Shown: piece after piece, positions 11,780 to 23,030 of the stretch | Layout of the letters: every line of letters begins with the position of its first letter | Position numbering within the stretch: the first letter of the stretch is position 1 | NCBI GenBank assembly: GCA_964019135.1 | Contig: OZ025256.1 | Span: 40,644,035 to 40,708,034, forward strand | DNA from: Arenicola marina | Taxonomy: Eukaryota > Annelida > Polychaeta > Arenicolidae | Length of the DNA stretch: 64,000 nt | Reading direction: 5' to 3' | Translations under genes and position numbers: made by a program | The notes under the pieces: generated by a model | Told to the model about the DNA's origin: nothing | The model's database searches: none | The model's input: only the letters and a program-made list of their open reading frames with translations

Positions 11780-12295
11780 GTAAACAAACCTGTTTTTTCT
11801 CATTCCTTAGGTATCTGTGAATATTATTTCCAAAATCTACCGAAATGTATTCATTGGAACAGATTTTTTACGGGGGTGGTTTACCGTACCCTCGTAAAAC
11901 CAACATGGATGACGTATTTGTCTTAATACGAACCGGCAGAGAAGTGTTGCAATTGGGACCCGTACTACGAGACAGTAGAGGGTTCCTACTTTAACATTTC
12001 CTAGAAATGTTAATATACAATATATTTTCTCTATGTTTGTTGTAGTTTGTAGATTAAATAACTCTCTATCACGTACACTGGAAATATGGGTATGGAGATC
12101 ACAATTCGTAGTGCAGGTCTTAACTCTATCACCTCCCTACCATTCCGTTTATGTGAAATATGCTGCTTCTTGTGGGGTTAATAGAGTAAAGTAAGCCACC
12201 CTCTTACAAATATGTTCCAATGAATAAATTTTGGAAGATTTTGAAAACACCACTCTTAGATACCTATGGAATAAGAAAAAACCAGGTTTGATTAC
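11780..12295. mobile_element. Foldback MITE (516 bp) with TIRs of about 120 bp and TA target site
   Basis: Bases 11,780-11,895 and the reverse complement of 12,165-12,295 are clearly related: both begin GTAA(A/T)CAAACCTG and share CATTCCTTAGGTATCT/TATTCCATAGGTATCT and ATTCATTGGAACA. A TA dinucleotide flanks each end (11,778-11,779 and 12,296-12,297), as expected for a Tc1/mariner-like or other TA-targeting element. The centre (about 11,900-12,160) is unique and lacks coding capacity. Repeat background resumes directly after it. The superfamily is inferred only from the TA flanks. Confidence 0.8.
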
Positions 12296-12297
12296 TA

Positions 12298-12990
12298 TTG
12301 CAATTTATTTTGGGCATATCCCTAGATTGCCCGGACTATAAAGCAGGGGAATTATCGTCTCATTATACAGCTGCTAAACTAGTTCCCATGGGGAACAGAC
12401 CCACCATGATACAAACCTCTATAGTCGTTTTGAAGGCTGCTATACAAGAACTCCACGAAAGAGTAAGAAAAACATTTGCTGCTTGGCCTCTGATTGTAGG
12501 TTCTGAATCTATAACAGAATGAGCCACCGGAGATGACGTCACGCGATACGGGGCGATACTTTTTAATACACTGAGATACAAGTATAGCCAGACGCTCGAT
12601 GCAATTGGCTTCCTCGCGTGACAGGCGACAGCAACTCGCTGCAGGAAACTGGAAATAGGGGTAGGACATACGAAACTACGGCTTCGCCAATATATCAACC
12701 ATGAAACATCCCTTTTGTGGTAAGCCAAATGGAGTGTTCGGCCTGTGAATGGCGGCGTCCTTGCAGTATTTACCGTTGAGGGGGGTATTAGATTCAACAG
12801 ATTGGGCGTGCATCACATTTCGGGATAATTGTTTTCGCATTGCTTAAGCTCATCCAACGCACAGACGATCAGAATCTACAAAAATGCAGTTAAAGAATCA
12901 ATAGTCTAAACTGTTCCTTTGGGCACCAAGTTGGCCGCAAACACATTCAATGCTCCACCCACTGCCCTCTGATGATGTGCTATTTATGTG
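12298..12990 (+). repeat. Repeat background: second CRE block and D-block tail
   Basis: The string CTAAACTAGTTCCCATGGGG at 12,375 recurs in diverged form at 5,695, 15,515, 42,735 and 44,965. The CRE block follows, with a perfect TGACGTCA at 12,534-12,541. From about 12,760 (TTTACCGTTGAGG, AACAGATTG, GCATCAC) it switches to sequence like 20,350-20,410, the end of a D block. The blocks between CRE and D are missing here, so this is an internally deleted old unit. The 144-codon minus frame across it is a shadow. Confidence 0.6.
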
Positions 12991-13044
12991 TCACATCATT
13001 ACACGCGTTAAACTAACAGAAACATAGCCCTCTCCAAATCACAA

Positions 13045-13290
13045 CAAGCACAATGCATACCCTGGAGCCGCCGAGTGGATGCCAAAATCTGAAATATGTC
13101 GCTGAAGTCTGCTCTGATCATCAGATAACCAACAACACAGAGACCTTCCCCCTCTTCCATGGAAAGGTCAGATACGACGACAGAGACACAATAGAGAGTA
13201 TGATTCATACGGGGAGTCCCCACACGGAGCCATACAACCACGAATGAGACACGTCCAACGAAAAATGGCCGATGCGTCAAACCTTTGCCA
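13045..13290 (+). repeat. A block, copy 1
   Basis: Landmarks are ACCCTGG.GCCGCCGAGT, GATGCC, GAAAGGTCAGATACGACGAC, ACAGAGACAATAGAGAGT and a closing GAGACACGTCCAACGA. The same series is at 20,909-21,070 and 30,312-30,480, and on the minus strand at 59,490-59,245. Copies differ at roughly a quarter of positions, and this copy has an extra piece near 13,090-13,130 that is shared only with the minus-strand copy. Confidence 0.85.
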
Positions 13291-13524
13291 CAGTTTTCAT
13301 ACCGCTATAATGCGAACTTTTATTTGCGCGGCTTGTTGACCTACCTTGCCGTGGTTCACAGACCTCGTAACTTGGTGGGCGCTGTCATTCGGATAGTCAC
13401 CCGGCAGAGAAAGCTCGTACAGGCTGACAATGACACTGAGCCCCATGAGTCCAATGATTTTAATCACAACCACGGTACCTATAATAAGTGCAGTCAGACT
13501 ACGATGGGTTTCTGTAATCCAATG

Positions 13525-13728
13525 TGACCGTGGTCTATCCTTTTTGAACAATGTGGCCAGGTTCTATCCCTGTCAATCAATGTGACCGAGGTCTATCACT
13601 TTTGATCTAATGTAATCGGAGTCTATCCCTTTGGATCAATATGAACAGGATCTATCCCTTTCAAAAATGTGACCGGGGTCTATCGCTTTTGATCAATGTA
13701 ACCGGGGTCTATCCCTTTGGAAGTATAT
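13525..13728. repeat. M30 minisatellite, about 7 copies (unit 1)
   Basis: Tandem units of 29-31 bp have the core TGTGACCGGGGTCTATCC followed by CTTTTGATC and TAA or AA. The flank before it (AAGCTCGTACAGGCTGACAATG onward, 13,412-13,500) matches the flank of the 20-copy array at 21,780-21,905, so both sit at the same site in the repeat unit. Confidence 0.93.
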
Positions 13729-15559
13729 GCGTTATATGCGACGCCATGTTGTCATACATATGGAGATAAAAGTATCCCCGGACTCTCATAGCTCTTGGCT
13801 TTCTCATGCGACAGGCGTTAGGATCTCGCTTCACAGCGAACAAAGGTCCACAGAAAGTGCCAGCGGCATCACAAGGGCATTTGCGCGGAGTTGTCTTTGG
13901 TTTTATTCATCATTGGATCGGGAGACATTTTGGTTTCTCTCCTCAATCTATGAATGGGTGCATGTGAAAAATACCACCATAGAAACGGCGTGAGGCTATG
14001 AACTTTATTAACGACAATTATTGATGTACCTTCTATTGGCCAAGCTTAAAAGGAGAAAAAGGTCGTCCACAATGAAAGCATTCGTCCTTATACGGCGTTT
14101 TTGCTGTTGAAGGTTTCTTTCACGACGTTTTCCGAAGTTTTCCGCGTTTTATTGACGACCCTACCGAACAGCGAACAGGAGTTTCCGGATTTAAAGTCCG
14201 GAAGAATATACTTATTTGACATGCTTAAAGATTTACATGTAGCAACAGAAGTCGTGCAGACAAAAGCACAACTGTGATACTTGGCGAACAAACTGAAACA
14301 CATGTTACCCTTATTTTGTTCATCTTGATTTTCATGTTGCTTACGGGAATGGCCTTTTCACAACAAATGGTAGAACCGTTTTTCTGATCGCCTCACTTAC
14401 GATTCAGTGGTCCGGCGTCTTTAGCGAGATTGAAAGAGAACTTTTTTTCTCTCCCTCCCGCCACGTTAGCTGTTCACTTATCCTCTACTTCAGCATTATA
14501 TAATTATCAAATAACACATACATTCATTCCATCAATGAAATATATACCACGTCCCGTGAACCTAAACTGAAATCCCACTTAATCCCTAGTGGTGTTTCAA
14601 TTATGTCAAGATCGGTGATCATCAATAGTTATAAAAAGTGCACGGAGGTCATTATTATTCGTATTAGAAGTTGTGGGATACCTAACCCGGACGACATATT
14701 TCTTGGAACTTCCCCATACCTATCGATTCGCTCATGTAACAGGAATCTCACATGAAGGAAACCGTATATGAATGCGTGCTTCATGTCTTTTTGGGTCCGA
14801 ATGTTGTGGAAAACTGGCTGAGTCTGCCATGTATGTCTCCCTGCACTTAATATCTATATCAAGTCCAAGTTAGTTTCCACATGCCGTGCTGATTGAACTA
14901 TCCGCGATGTGGTAAAAGCCCAATTAATACCAATATATACTTCATGAATCTTAACGGAAAAGATCTGGGGGTTAGCTAAATATGTGCTCATCCGACATCA
15001 ATACAGGTTTCCCTTTGTTCAGCATATCCTGGTCCCTATGGTTAAATCTTGGAGGTCAGGTTTTTGCCTTCCATCATAACCTTTGATCTTCAGGCGTTCG
15101 GCCTTGGGTTGAATGAGGCAGCGAGTTATTTCGACAGAAGATCATCTGCAAACTTAGTCAACTCGTCCGTCGGATATGGACTGTTGATTGATGTCTTGAT
15201 CACGGCAATGGTGACGATGGGACAGGAAATACCCGCCGTCTGCCATGGAGTGATGTGCCGTAAGCCAATCTGAAGCTCATCTGTCTTCTTGTCTGGTGGT
15301 TGCCACCTTCACACGGTCACCAGCATGTCGAACCCTTCACGGCCGCCAATAGCGCCCTGTCTATCAAGGCTGGCAAGGTCACGGACAGATATTGCCATCA
15401 ACCCATCTCCTGCCTATCTCATGTCGTCTGAAGGAGACGCCGCTCCTCTCTGGTGATATTGGTGCCTGTTGATGCCCTGACCGTATCCAGCCAACCTACC
15501 GCCCTATGACATCTGCCAAACCAGCTCCCACGAGGAACAAACCCAGCATGATACAATGC

Positions 15560-18260
15560 TCTAGAAATTGTATCTAGCTCTCAGGATGTCAACCGATAGT
15601 TTTATGAAAGGAATTGCCATTAGCAAAGAATCCCTTTGCCTCAGACTGTGATCATCTTTAGCGCTTTGGCATTCGTGCAAATTTTGAGCAATGTTTGGAT
15701 GCTTCACGTCTAACAATGATCACTGGATTGTGGGTTCTGCAGCAATACGATAGTTGCCATACGACTCCATCAAGGTTCGTGACGACGGCAGGTTCTGGCG
15801 CCTGGCCTGAGGCTCGGCGCATTCAGACAGAGAGCCACGTGGCCATGTTACCGGATGTGTGGGAAAAACCGCTCAACACGGCGGCGGGGGAGAGTTCCCG
15901 GATGTTGGTATAATGATGTCGATGGGAATGGTGTCTGGCCGTAAGATGGATGGGGTGACGTCACGGTATGGCTGGCTACACCACCGCTGGTCTGGTTGCC
16001 GTCACGTCGCGCATGTGGGTGGGACAGGCTCCCAGCGCCCCCGCCGTACTCATTAAGGCCAAGGGAGCCCCAGCTGTGGAGACCCATGAAACAATAACGT
16101 GAGGAGTCTATATGTCTATGGCAGAGCCGGAGAATATGATGCGTTTGAAGGCGTTATGTCATTAAAGCTGCTCATACAGCAATTTCATTATTATTTCAAA
16201 GAAATGTCTTAGACACATTGTTCAATCGGAATGATATGCACATATCCTGTTATAGCAATGACACGCGGGTACCGTCATCAATTTGTCAAATAAGGCATTA
16301 TTGTCCAGTTAGAGCCTCGAAAAATTCATACATCACAAAATGAATATCGGTAGTTTGTCCTCAATGTTAGAATATACATGTACATGTAAACGCTTCGCTC
16401 GCATAACAATCAACCTAAATCACAAGCCACGAACGGCAGGCGTCAAATCAGAAGACGCTTAACAAATATCAATCCATATCATTTCCTGAACGTTGAAAAG
16501 TAAATAATGCGTTCTCAAAACAGGCTTTGATTAGTCCAAATCATAGCTTATATCAATAACGTTATTGGTACCCTTTAACGCTGACGTATCATAAACACGT
16601 TACCTTAGTTGATACGATCCTATCCATGACTGATCCTTCTGTTCATTTATGCATACATTAATTCATATGTCACATAATATCACTGATAAAGCCAAGACAA
16701 TGAGAGAGATAATGTCAATCTAAGTATTAAAAAAACAAAGAATATACTTGCTTAGTTCATAGATGTTTCGACATCTTTTAGACACCGAACATAATTAACA
16801 GTGTATCTGACGATGGTGAGTTTTGTAGATGTCTTTGTATTGACCCCTGATGCTGAGTTGTTGTACTATCCTAGGGCGTGACACCGACATATCATATTGA
16901 CGTCATTATGTAAATTGGCTCAGATGCCATTCAAGACTTCCAGCAATGCATACAGGAAACAAATGCTTGTCAAATAAGCACATTGGAGGATGTTTTCTAG
17001 CTCCTAGTTTCTAATTGGAAGCATAGCATAGAATACACCGCACGTAGTTCGCACTCGGCAACCCTAGGCTGTAACAGGCCACCATAGGCTGTCACAGGCC
17101 ACCCTAGGCTGTCACAGGCCACCATAGGCTGTCATGGGCTACCCGAAGCTGTCACATGCTACCCTAGGCTGTAACAGACCACCTTAGCCTGTCACAGGCC
17201 ACCATAGGCTGTCACAGGCCACCCTAGGCTGTCACAAGACACATTCGGCTGTCACAGGCCACATTCGGCTGTCACAGGCCACATTCGGCTGTCACAAGCT
17301 GTCACAGGCCAGCCGTCAGGTCTCTTCCATCGCTCTCCATATGCATATTTTTCTCATCGCGAGGAATCCTCTGTTTGTAATTCAAGGCAGATTACATTGA
17401 ACGCTGTCGGATCGGATGAGATTGGTTGTTTCGAACGCTCAGATAGTCTGACGATGGAAAGTTTTTCCAACGCGAACATTGTTTACTTCGGACACTTGAA
17501 CTTGAATTTCAACACCAATTTCAACACCAGTTCCCTGCGTCATCACAACTACTGGGACAGAGAACCGTTTCTGAATCACTCGAAACATTTGTCGCTATTT
17601 TATAATACTCTTATTTTATCGCCGCCATCTCACTGGCCCAAAAGGAACAAATCTTGTTAACCTGTTAGCAGACGTTTGACTTTGTAGCAATGTTTTTATA
17701 TCAGCGCCAATATATCGCCATTTCCGAAGGACATCGGAAGTGAAGTCACACACTATTATGACGTCGTTTTTCGGGCCCACCACCCAGTTTAGCTTGCCTC
17801 ATTTCTTCGCTCCTTGGTTATTATGGCGATGTAATTATGATCCACATTGTAAGGGTCTTAAGCCTTGTAGAAATGAGTTTATTTTCTCTGTCTAACCGAT
17901 GCATTGAATTAGTAGTAAGTGTCGATCCATGACCATTCGATTGGTTCCACAACGCGCCGACACATTATTACGACTTGCTAATCGTGTTAAATATGTATAT
18001 TAGCGTTCGATCCGAAGGCGGGCTAGAATCGTGTAACATGACCGATGCCTCTCGTATCTGAAGCATAACTCCCCTTGTGGCCCCTTCAATAGACAAGTGA
18101 TGCATCCTGCTAACCTATTGGTTCAAACTCAGATCATGTTGAAAAAATCCAATGTCATTTGGGCGGGGGAACTTTTTGAGTAACGAGTCAGCACGTCATG
18201 GTGAATAATAAATCTTTAAAGATTGTAATATCATTTTGTTTATGATATATAATATTATAT
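15560..18260 (+). repeat. High-identity core shared with 24,640-27,330
   Basis: This stretch is nearly identical to its partner in unit 2 (only scattered substitutions and small indels, by eye over 95 percent in 16,130-17,050), whereas the parts before about 15,000 and after about 18,480 are visibly more diverged. Perfect TGACGTCA octamers are at 15,956-15,963 and 16,898-16,905; the first is kept in unit 2, the second is lost by one substitution. Frames on both strands near 15,848-16,087 are preserved in both copies, which the recent duplication alone explains. Confidence 0.85.
17061..17312. repeat. M20 minisatellite, about 12.5 copies (unit 1)
   Basis: Tandem 20-bp units AGGCTGTCACAGGCCACCCT with CCAT, CATTC and GTAACAG variants. 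The last units are irregular. The same array occurs at 26,139-26,372 and reversed at 61,922-62,047, each followed in the unit direction by the sequence that holds GGAATCCTCTGTTTGTAATT. Confidence 0.95.
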
Positions 18261-19954
18261 AGATAAAATCGGAAAAACCAGTGGACAGTTGCAGCTCCAC
18301 GGCCATATACTATATATTGCCCCATGTGTGAATTCTTCACTCGTCTCTCGACCGAATTTACACTAAGAAGTTGACTAAAACCCAAGTTGAACAGTTCTTG
18401 TTTGAAGCGCCTCAAACGTGTTTAAGTTCAGGTCATTTCTCGGCATTCTCTTTAACAGGTTGTAATTGAATAAGTACGTTGACAATGAATGTTCACACTA
18501 TAGATCGAACCAGCGAAGGCCAAGAACTAGATTGGAATCCATCTTCTCAATGTCCTGCCCACCGGTGTTAACGGTCCCTTGACATTAATTAACATTCCAA
18601 GTCGTTTCATGACCGCATCGACTGGGCGGGAGGCCGAACCTGCGTTTATGGAACCAATTCTGTGGCGTTAGCCCAAGTGACGACAGCATTTCTGGTTAGA
18701 AGCATCCATTATACAGGCGTTAAATACTGCGCCCAGCTTAAGTGTCACAGACAAGGACAGATTCGTCCACGTTAAGTTGTCATATTTGATTGGTTCTTCA
18801 CCTGCATTCGCCCATGCCATTTATACAGGAATGGGGTTATTTTGTAAATAGCAAAATCATGTCAATTCTTAACGCAACTGTTTTGTGAGGCATTCTTCCA
18901 TATACAGTGTATCAACTACCTATCGATCAGCGCTGTGCGTCATTAGCGTTAATGGAGCGGGAAACTGTGGCTATATTAGGTATGATCATGACACTCTCTT
19001 GTGTCAGTAACGTTTCCTGATATAACTTTAACCAATCACAAAAGGTGTCATTTGGTCATGAATGACGGGTGTTATGTGAAATATTATGTGGCACCCTTAT
19101 CGTTCATTGAGTCTCAACCGATAGACGTAGATATCAACCAAGCAACAGTCTCGAATAATAGATTTCCCTTTTAACCGAAGGCGAACTACCAGTGTCCGCC
19201 GTTGAGAGAAGGTTCGGGCCCATGACCCCCTCACCCGTCTAGTCCCAGTCACCGGTCATCAGTAACGAATCCTAAACATGAATAATGTCGAGAATTGTCT
19301 GGATGATTCTTTATCGCTGTCTCATGGGATGAGTCACGGCGGAGATAAAGCATGACTCCACTTCCATCTAACCTCCTGTCAGGCTGTTTGTTTCAGACTT
19401 CCACAAGACCTATGGATGGTTTTACAGCGCGGTGCGCGTAATCTAGTCCCCAGTGCCGCCTAGTTTCAGCCAGCTTACCACATCCCATCCCGAGGTATGA
19501 GGACCTGTTGGATAACACAGCAAACACTAGACGTAGCTCCCCGACTCCTATAAGATATGTCGATAAGCAGACAAACGCTGAGCAATGGGCTGTTTCTGAT
19601 CAATGCCTCTGCACAGAAAAAACACACACTTGCCATATCGGTCACAAAGGCCAAGCGAGAGCTGCAGTGACCTTCACATCTAACCGTGCAGCATCGATGT
19701 GTGCTTATTATAACACGCCAGTACATTATCCCAACGAGACAACGTCTTTCAATAATCGTTTGCAGTCTTTATTGTTCAACGCAAGGCGACCCCTATAGCC
19801 CCTCCACTCCAGGCTGTCTCGAAGCTCGAGCTTGTTGTGCCCGGTGTTAACGGTCGCTGCCCTGGCTCCTTACTCATCAATATCCATTGACGTAGCATGT
19901 TAATAAATTAGGCTCCGTCGGGTTACACAAGAAAACGATGTTGCTAGGGCTTTG

Positions 19955-20450
19955 AACGAAGAATGGGTTCCTTACATGCCAGCTTCAAACCCACATGTAA
20001 GCCATGGTACATTAGAATTATTGTAATGCTCCGGTTGTGAGGGAAACTGCTGGGACAGAGGGAGAAGGGTGGCGGAGGGGGACGAGAGGGAAATGAGTCC
20101 CAGAAGCGCCTCTCCTCTTCCGTTGGCATGGACACAGCTGGCTGTACATGCTACCGGCAATCAACCGCAAATGGCCGCCATGGCCTGCAGATAAGAAAAC
20201 CTCTTGTTTACAAGTACCCTGATTATGGAAGCAATTAGTTGGGCGAATGGCGAAACAGTTGTTGGCGTCCCAAGGGGTGGGGTCTGCGAGAGTCGGAGAC
20301 GTAATATGTACGATGTCTTCACAGGCTTGAAGCTGCAATGGCGGCGTCCTTGTAGTGTTCACCGTTGAGGGTGCGTATTACATTTGGTAAAGAGCAAGTG
20401 CATCCCTTCATCCTAACTAATTGCATTCACCTTGCGTGAGCTCATGAACA
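19955..20450 (+). repeat. D block, copy 1
   Basis: Landmarks are GACACAGCTGGCTGTACATG, GCCGCCATGGCCTGCAGATA, CTCTTGTTTACAA and TTCACCGTTGAGG. Further copies: 29,462-29,935, 34,420-34,925 and minus-strand 60,300-60,810. A minus-strand frame over GGCCATGGCGGC is open in all four copies but differs in length and start. Confidence 0.85.
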
Positions 20451-21199
20451 CCCTACGCCCAGCACCTTAAATGTACAAGACCATTAGCAATTCTATAACA
20501 AAGTTAGAGGTATTACTAGTCTGAGGAACTCCGGTTGCTTCGCGAGGACATACACCTACAGCACTTCATATGATGTCATCATCTTTAAGAGGCGATGCGT
20601 AAAGGAATCTATTAGCATATCTTGCAAGACGGTACAAATTAATTAATTCCTTCTAATATAATTGAATTTTTTTACTTATTTAATCTGGTTTGTTCATGTC
20701 TTCTCTTTGAAAAGATGAAGATGCTTGTGTCAAACACTTGTTGTCATGGTTCTTTTGGCCACCAAGGTGGATTAAAACATAACCAATGATCCATCTCCAG
20801 ATGAAACCACATCATAAAACATCCATGATGTGGCATTTGGGTGTCGTACCATTACAAGCCTTACAACTTCACGATCATAACAGTAACATATATCTTCCTT
20901 ATCACAATGCAGACCCTGGCACCGCCGAGTTGATGCCCAAAGCAATATCCCTTCCTCTTTTTCCACAGAAAGGTCAGATGCGATGACACAGAAACAATGG
21001 AGGGTGAAATTCATACCGGGAATCCACACCATAAGCCATACACCATGGATGAGGAACCTCCAACGAGAAACCTTATATTAAATCAGGTGAGGATAGCCAC
21101 AAAAAGTGTGCCCTTGTTGTAGATCACGACCCTGCAACATTAATGTGACAAAACAGCATTATCAAGGCAAATTCAGTTAGCATGAAAAGTAAGAGTTAT

Positions 21200-21745
21200 T
21201 ATAGCTCTTATTGTAAAGAGTTATTCACGAAACCGCCATCTGAAGTAAAATGTAGAAAAATGTTCCTCAATGAAGATATGTCAAGACCCACAGTGCAAAG
21301 AATGTAACGAAGAGCACGACATCAAACATCTTCTATGTGAATGTCTCTGCGCAAAGTATCTCTGGTCATATGTTGAACAAGTATTAGATAGAAAGATTTT
21401 ATTCAGCGATATTATTATAACTAATATTCCAAAGGATGCAGTTTTTATTATCTCTTTGATATCATATCTCGCTTTGTACAAGGACTTTATTATGCAATCC
21501 GGTTCTTTGCCAAAACGAGAAATATCTAGTCGTGTCTTTTTTTACTCTGAAGTACATTTTAGACAATATACTTATAGTCAGTGCGGTAAGCATCAATCTG
21601 TTCTATAATTGATAACATTCTTTCACAATTAGTCTGATCAGTCAACTTCTTTACCTTGTTATCTTTTGACTTGCGTAATTGCATATATATTTGTATTTTT
21701 ATGTTGATTGCTAAATAAAGCTTTTTATTAAACAAAATACCTGGT
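21200..21745 (+). mobile_element. 5'-truncated LINE fragment (L1/Tx1-like ORF2 C-terminus)
   Basis: The frame 21,270-21,608 (112 codons) carries CKECNEEHDIKHLLCEC near its start, a Cys/His cluster of the type found after the reverse transcriptase domain in L1/Tx1-like LINEs, followed by LWSYVEQVL and hydrophobic residues as in that family's C-terminus. AATAAA lies at about 21,713, near the 3' end. The right junction is between about 21,735 and 21,751, where unit sequence (CGCTGTCATT, as at 13,381) resumes. The left junction is not sharp and no poly-A or target duplication is obvious. The fragment is dead: endonuclease and reverse transcriptase domains are absent. Confidence 0.7.
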
Positions 21746-21904
21746 TTCGTCGCTGTCATTATGACAATCCCCTCGCAGGGCAAAGCTCATCGAGGCTGAC
21801 AGTGACACCGATCCCCTTGAATCCAGTGACTTTAAGCACAACCACGGTACGCATTATACGTGTAGTCAGATTACAGATTACAACGACGATCGGCTTCGCT
21901 AATC

Positions 21905-22525
21905 CAATGTCACTGGAGTCTATCTCTTTTGATCTAATGTGACCACATCCTATTCCTGTGGATCAATGTGACCGGGGTCTATCCATTTTGATCTAATGTG
22001 ACCGGGATCTATTCCTTTTGATCAACTTGAGGGAGGTCTGTCCATTTTGATCTAATGTGACCAGGGTCTATTCCTTTTGGTCCACGTGACCGGGGTCTAT
22101 CCCTTTTGATCTAATGTGACCGGGGACTATTCCTTTGGATCAATGTGACCGGGGTCTATTTCTTTTGATCCAATGTGACCAGGGTCTATCCTTTTTGATC
22201 CAATGTGACTGAGGTATATCCTTTTTGATCTAATGTGACCGGGGTCTATTCCTATTGATCCAATCTGACCGGGGTCTATCCCTTTAGATCAACGTGACCG
22301 GGGTCTATCCCCTTAGAGCTAATGTGACTGGGGTCTATCCATTTTGAACTATTGTGACCCGGGTCTATTCCTTTTGATCAATGTGACCGGGGTCTATCCC
22401 TTTAGATCAACTTGACGGAGGTCTGTCCATTTTGATCTAATGTGACCAGGTTCTATTCCTTTTGGTCCACGTGACCGGGGTCTATCCCTTTTGATCAATG
22501 TGACCGGGGTCTATCTCTCTTTGCC
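21905..22525. repeat. M30 minisatellite, about 20 copies (unit 2)
   Basis: Same 29-31-bp unit as at 13,525, expanded to about 20 copies. A three-unit block starting GATCAACTTGA(G/C)GGAGGTC appears twice (about 22,019-22,110 and 22,407-22,495), so the array grew partly by duplication of multi-unit segments. Confidence 0.95.
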
Positions 22526-22729
22526 AAGAAGACGACTGTCATCTAAGATAATATGAAGGGATGTCAGTGACGGCTGATGCAGCTACTGCATCCAGCCAGC
22601 CAACCGTCTCGTTACAGTCGCCAAACTGTGAACAGACCCACCGCCTTTACAGTCGGCCCGCAGCCTGCACTTTTGACAATGGAAGAAGCGAAGATGTTGC
22701 CTTGGACTGTGGTCACTTGTCGCTAATTG

Positions 22730-23030
22730 GCGCCTTGTTATATAATGCATTACGGGAAAAACACTGCACATATATTCAGACCCCTACGCCATGCGCCGCG
22801 CCTTTCTTTTGTGCTTTGATGGTTGGTTCTCAAGCTGTATAGGAGCTGATCACCGGAGATGACGTCACGCGATGTGAGACCCCATTTGGGCATACATATG
22901 GAGATACAATTATCACCGGACTCTCATAACTCGTGGTTTTCACATGTGGCGGGCGTTGGGAACTCGCTACACAGCGGACAAAGGTCCAAAGGAAGTGCCA
23001 TCTACATCCCAAGGCTATGGGCAAGAAATC
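22730..23030 (+). repeat. CRE block, unit 2 copy
   Basis: Includes CATTACGGGAAAAACACTGC, CCTACGCCATGCGCCGCGCC, GGTTGGTTCTCAAGCTGTAT, a perfect TGACGTCA at 22,860-22,867, then ACATATGGAGATACAATTAT and ACTCTCATAACTCGTGG. The last part matches 13,750-13,880 in unit 1, where the CRE half has been lost. Confidence 0.85.

Larger units (their letters stand above)
12990..20880 (+). repeat. Complex repeat unit 1 (about 7.9 kb)
   Basis: Block order: A (13,045-13,290), pre-M30 flank (13,400-13,525), M30 (13,525-13,728), decayed CRE block (13,735-13,900), F (14,340-14,530), C (15,040-15,200), E (15,230-15,310), AT-rich part, M20 (17,061-17,312), post-M20 part (17,320-19,930), D (19,955-20,450). Every block recurs in unit 2 in the same order at an offset that grows from about 8.4 to 9.5 kb, the change being explained by M30 expansion, a LINE fragment and a local duplication. 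No gene with an intact, recognisable product lies in it. Confidence 0.85.

Noticed and set aside
12363..12797. 144-codon minus-strand frame
   Set aside because: It spans the CRE block and D-block tail, which are repeat sequence. The other copies do not keep the frame.
15848..16087. 79-codon minus and 65-codon plus frames, repeated at 24,921-25,160
   Set aside because: Both strands are open in both copies because the copies are nearly identical. There is no protein similarity I know of.
21270..21608. Host zinc-finger gene
   Set aside because: The Cys/His cluster with the following LW and hydrophobic segments fits a LINE ORF2 C-terminus better, and the segment is an insertion absent from unit 1.
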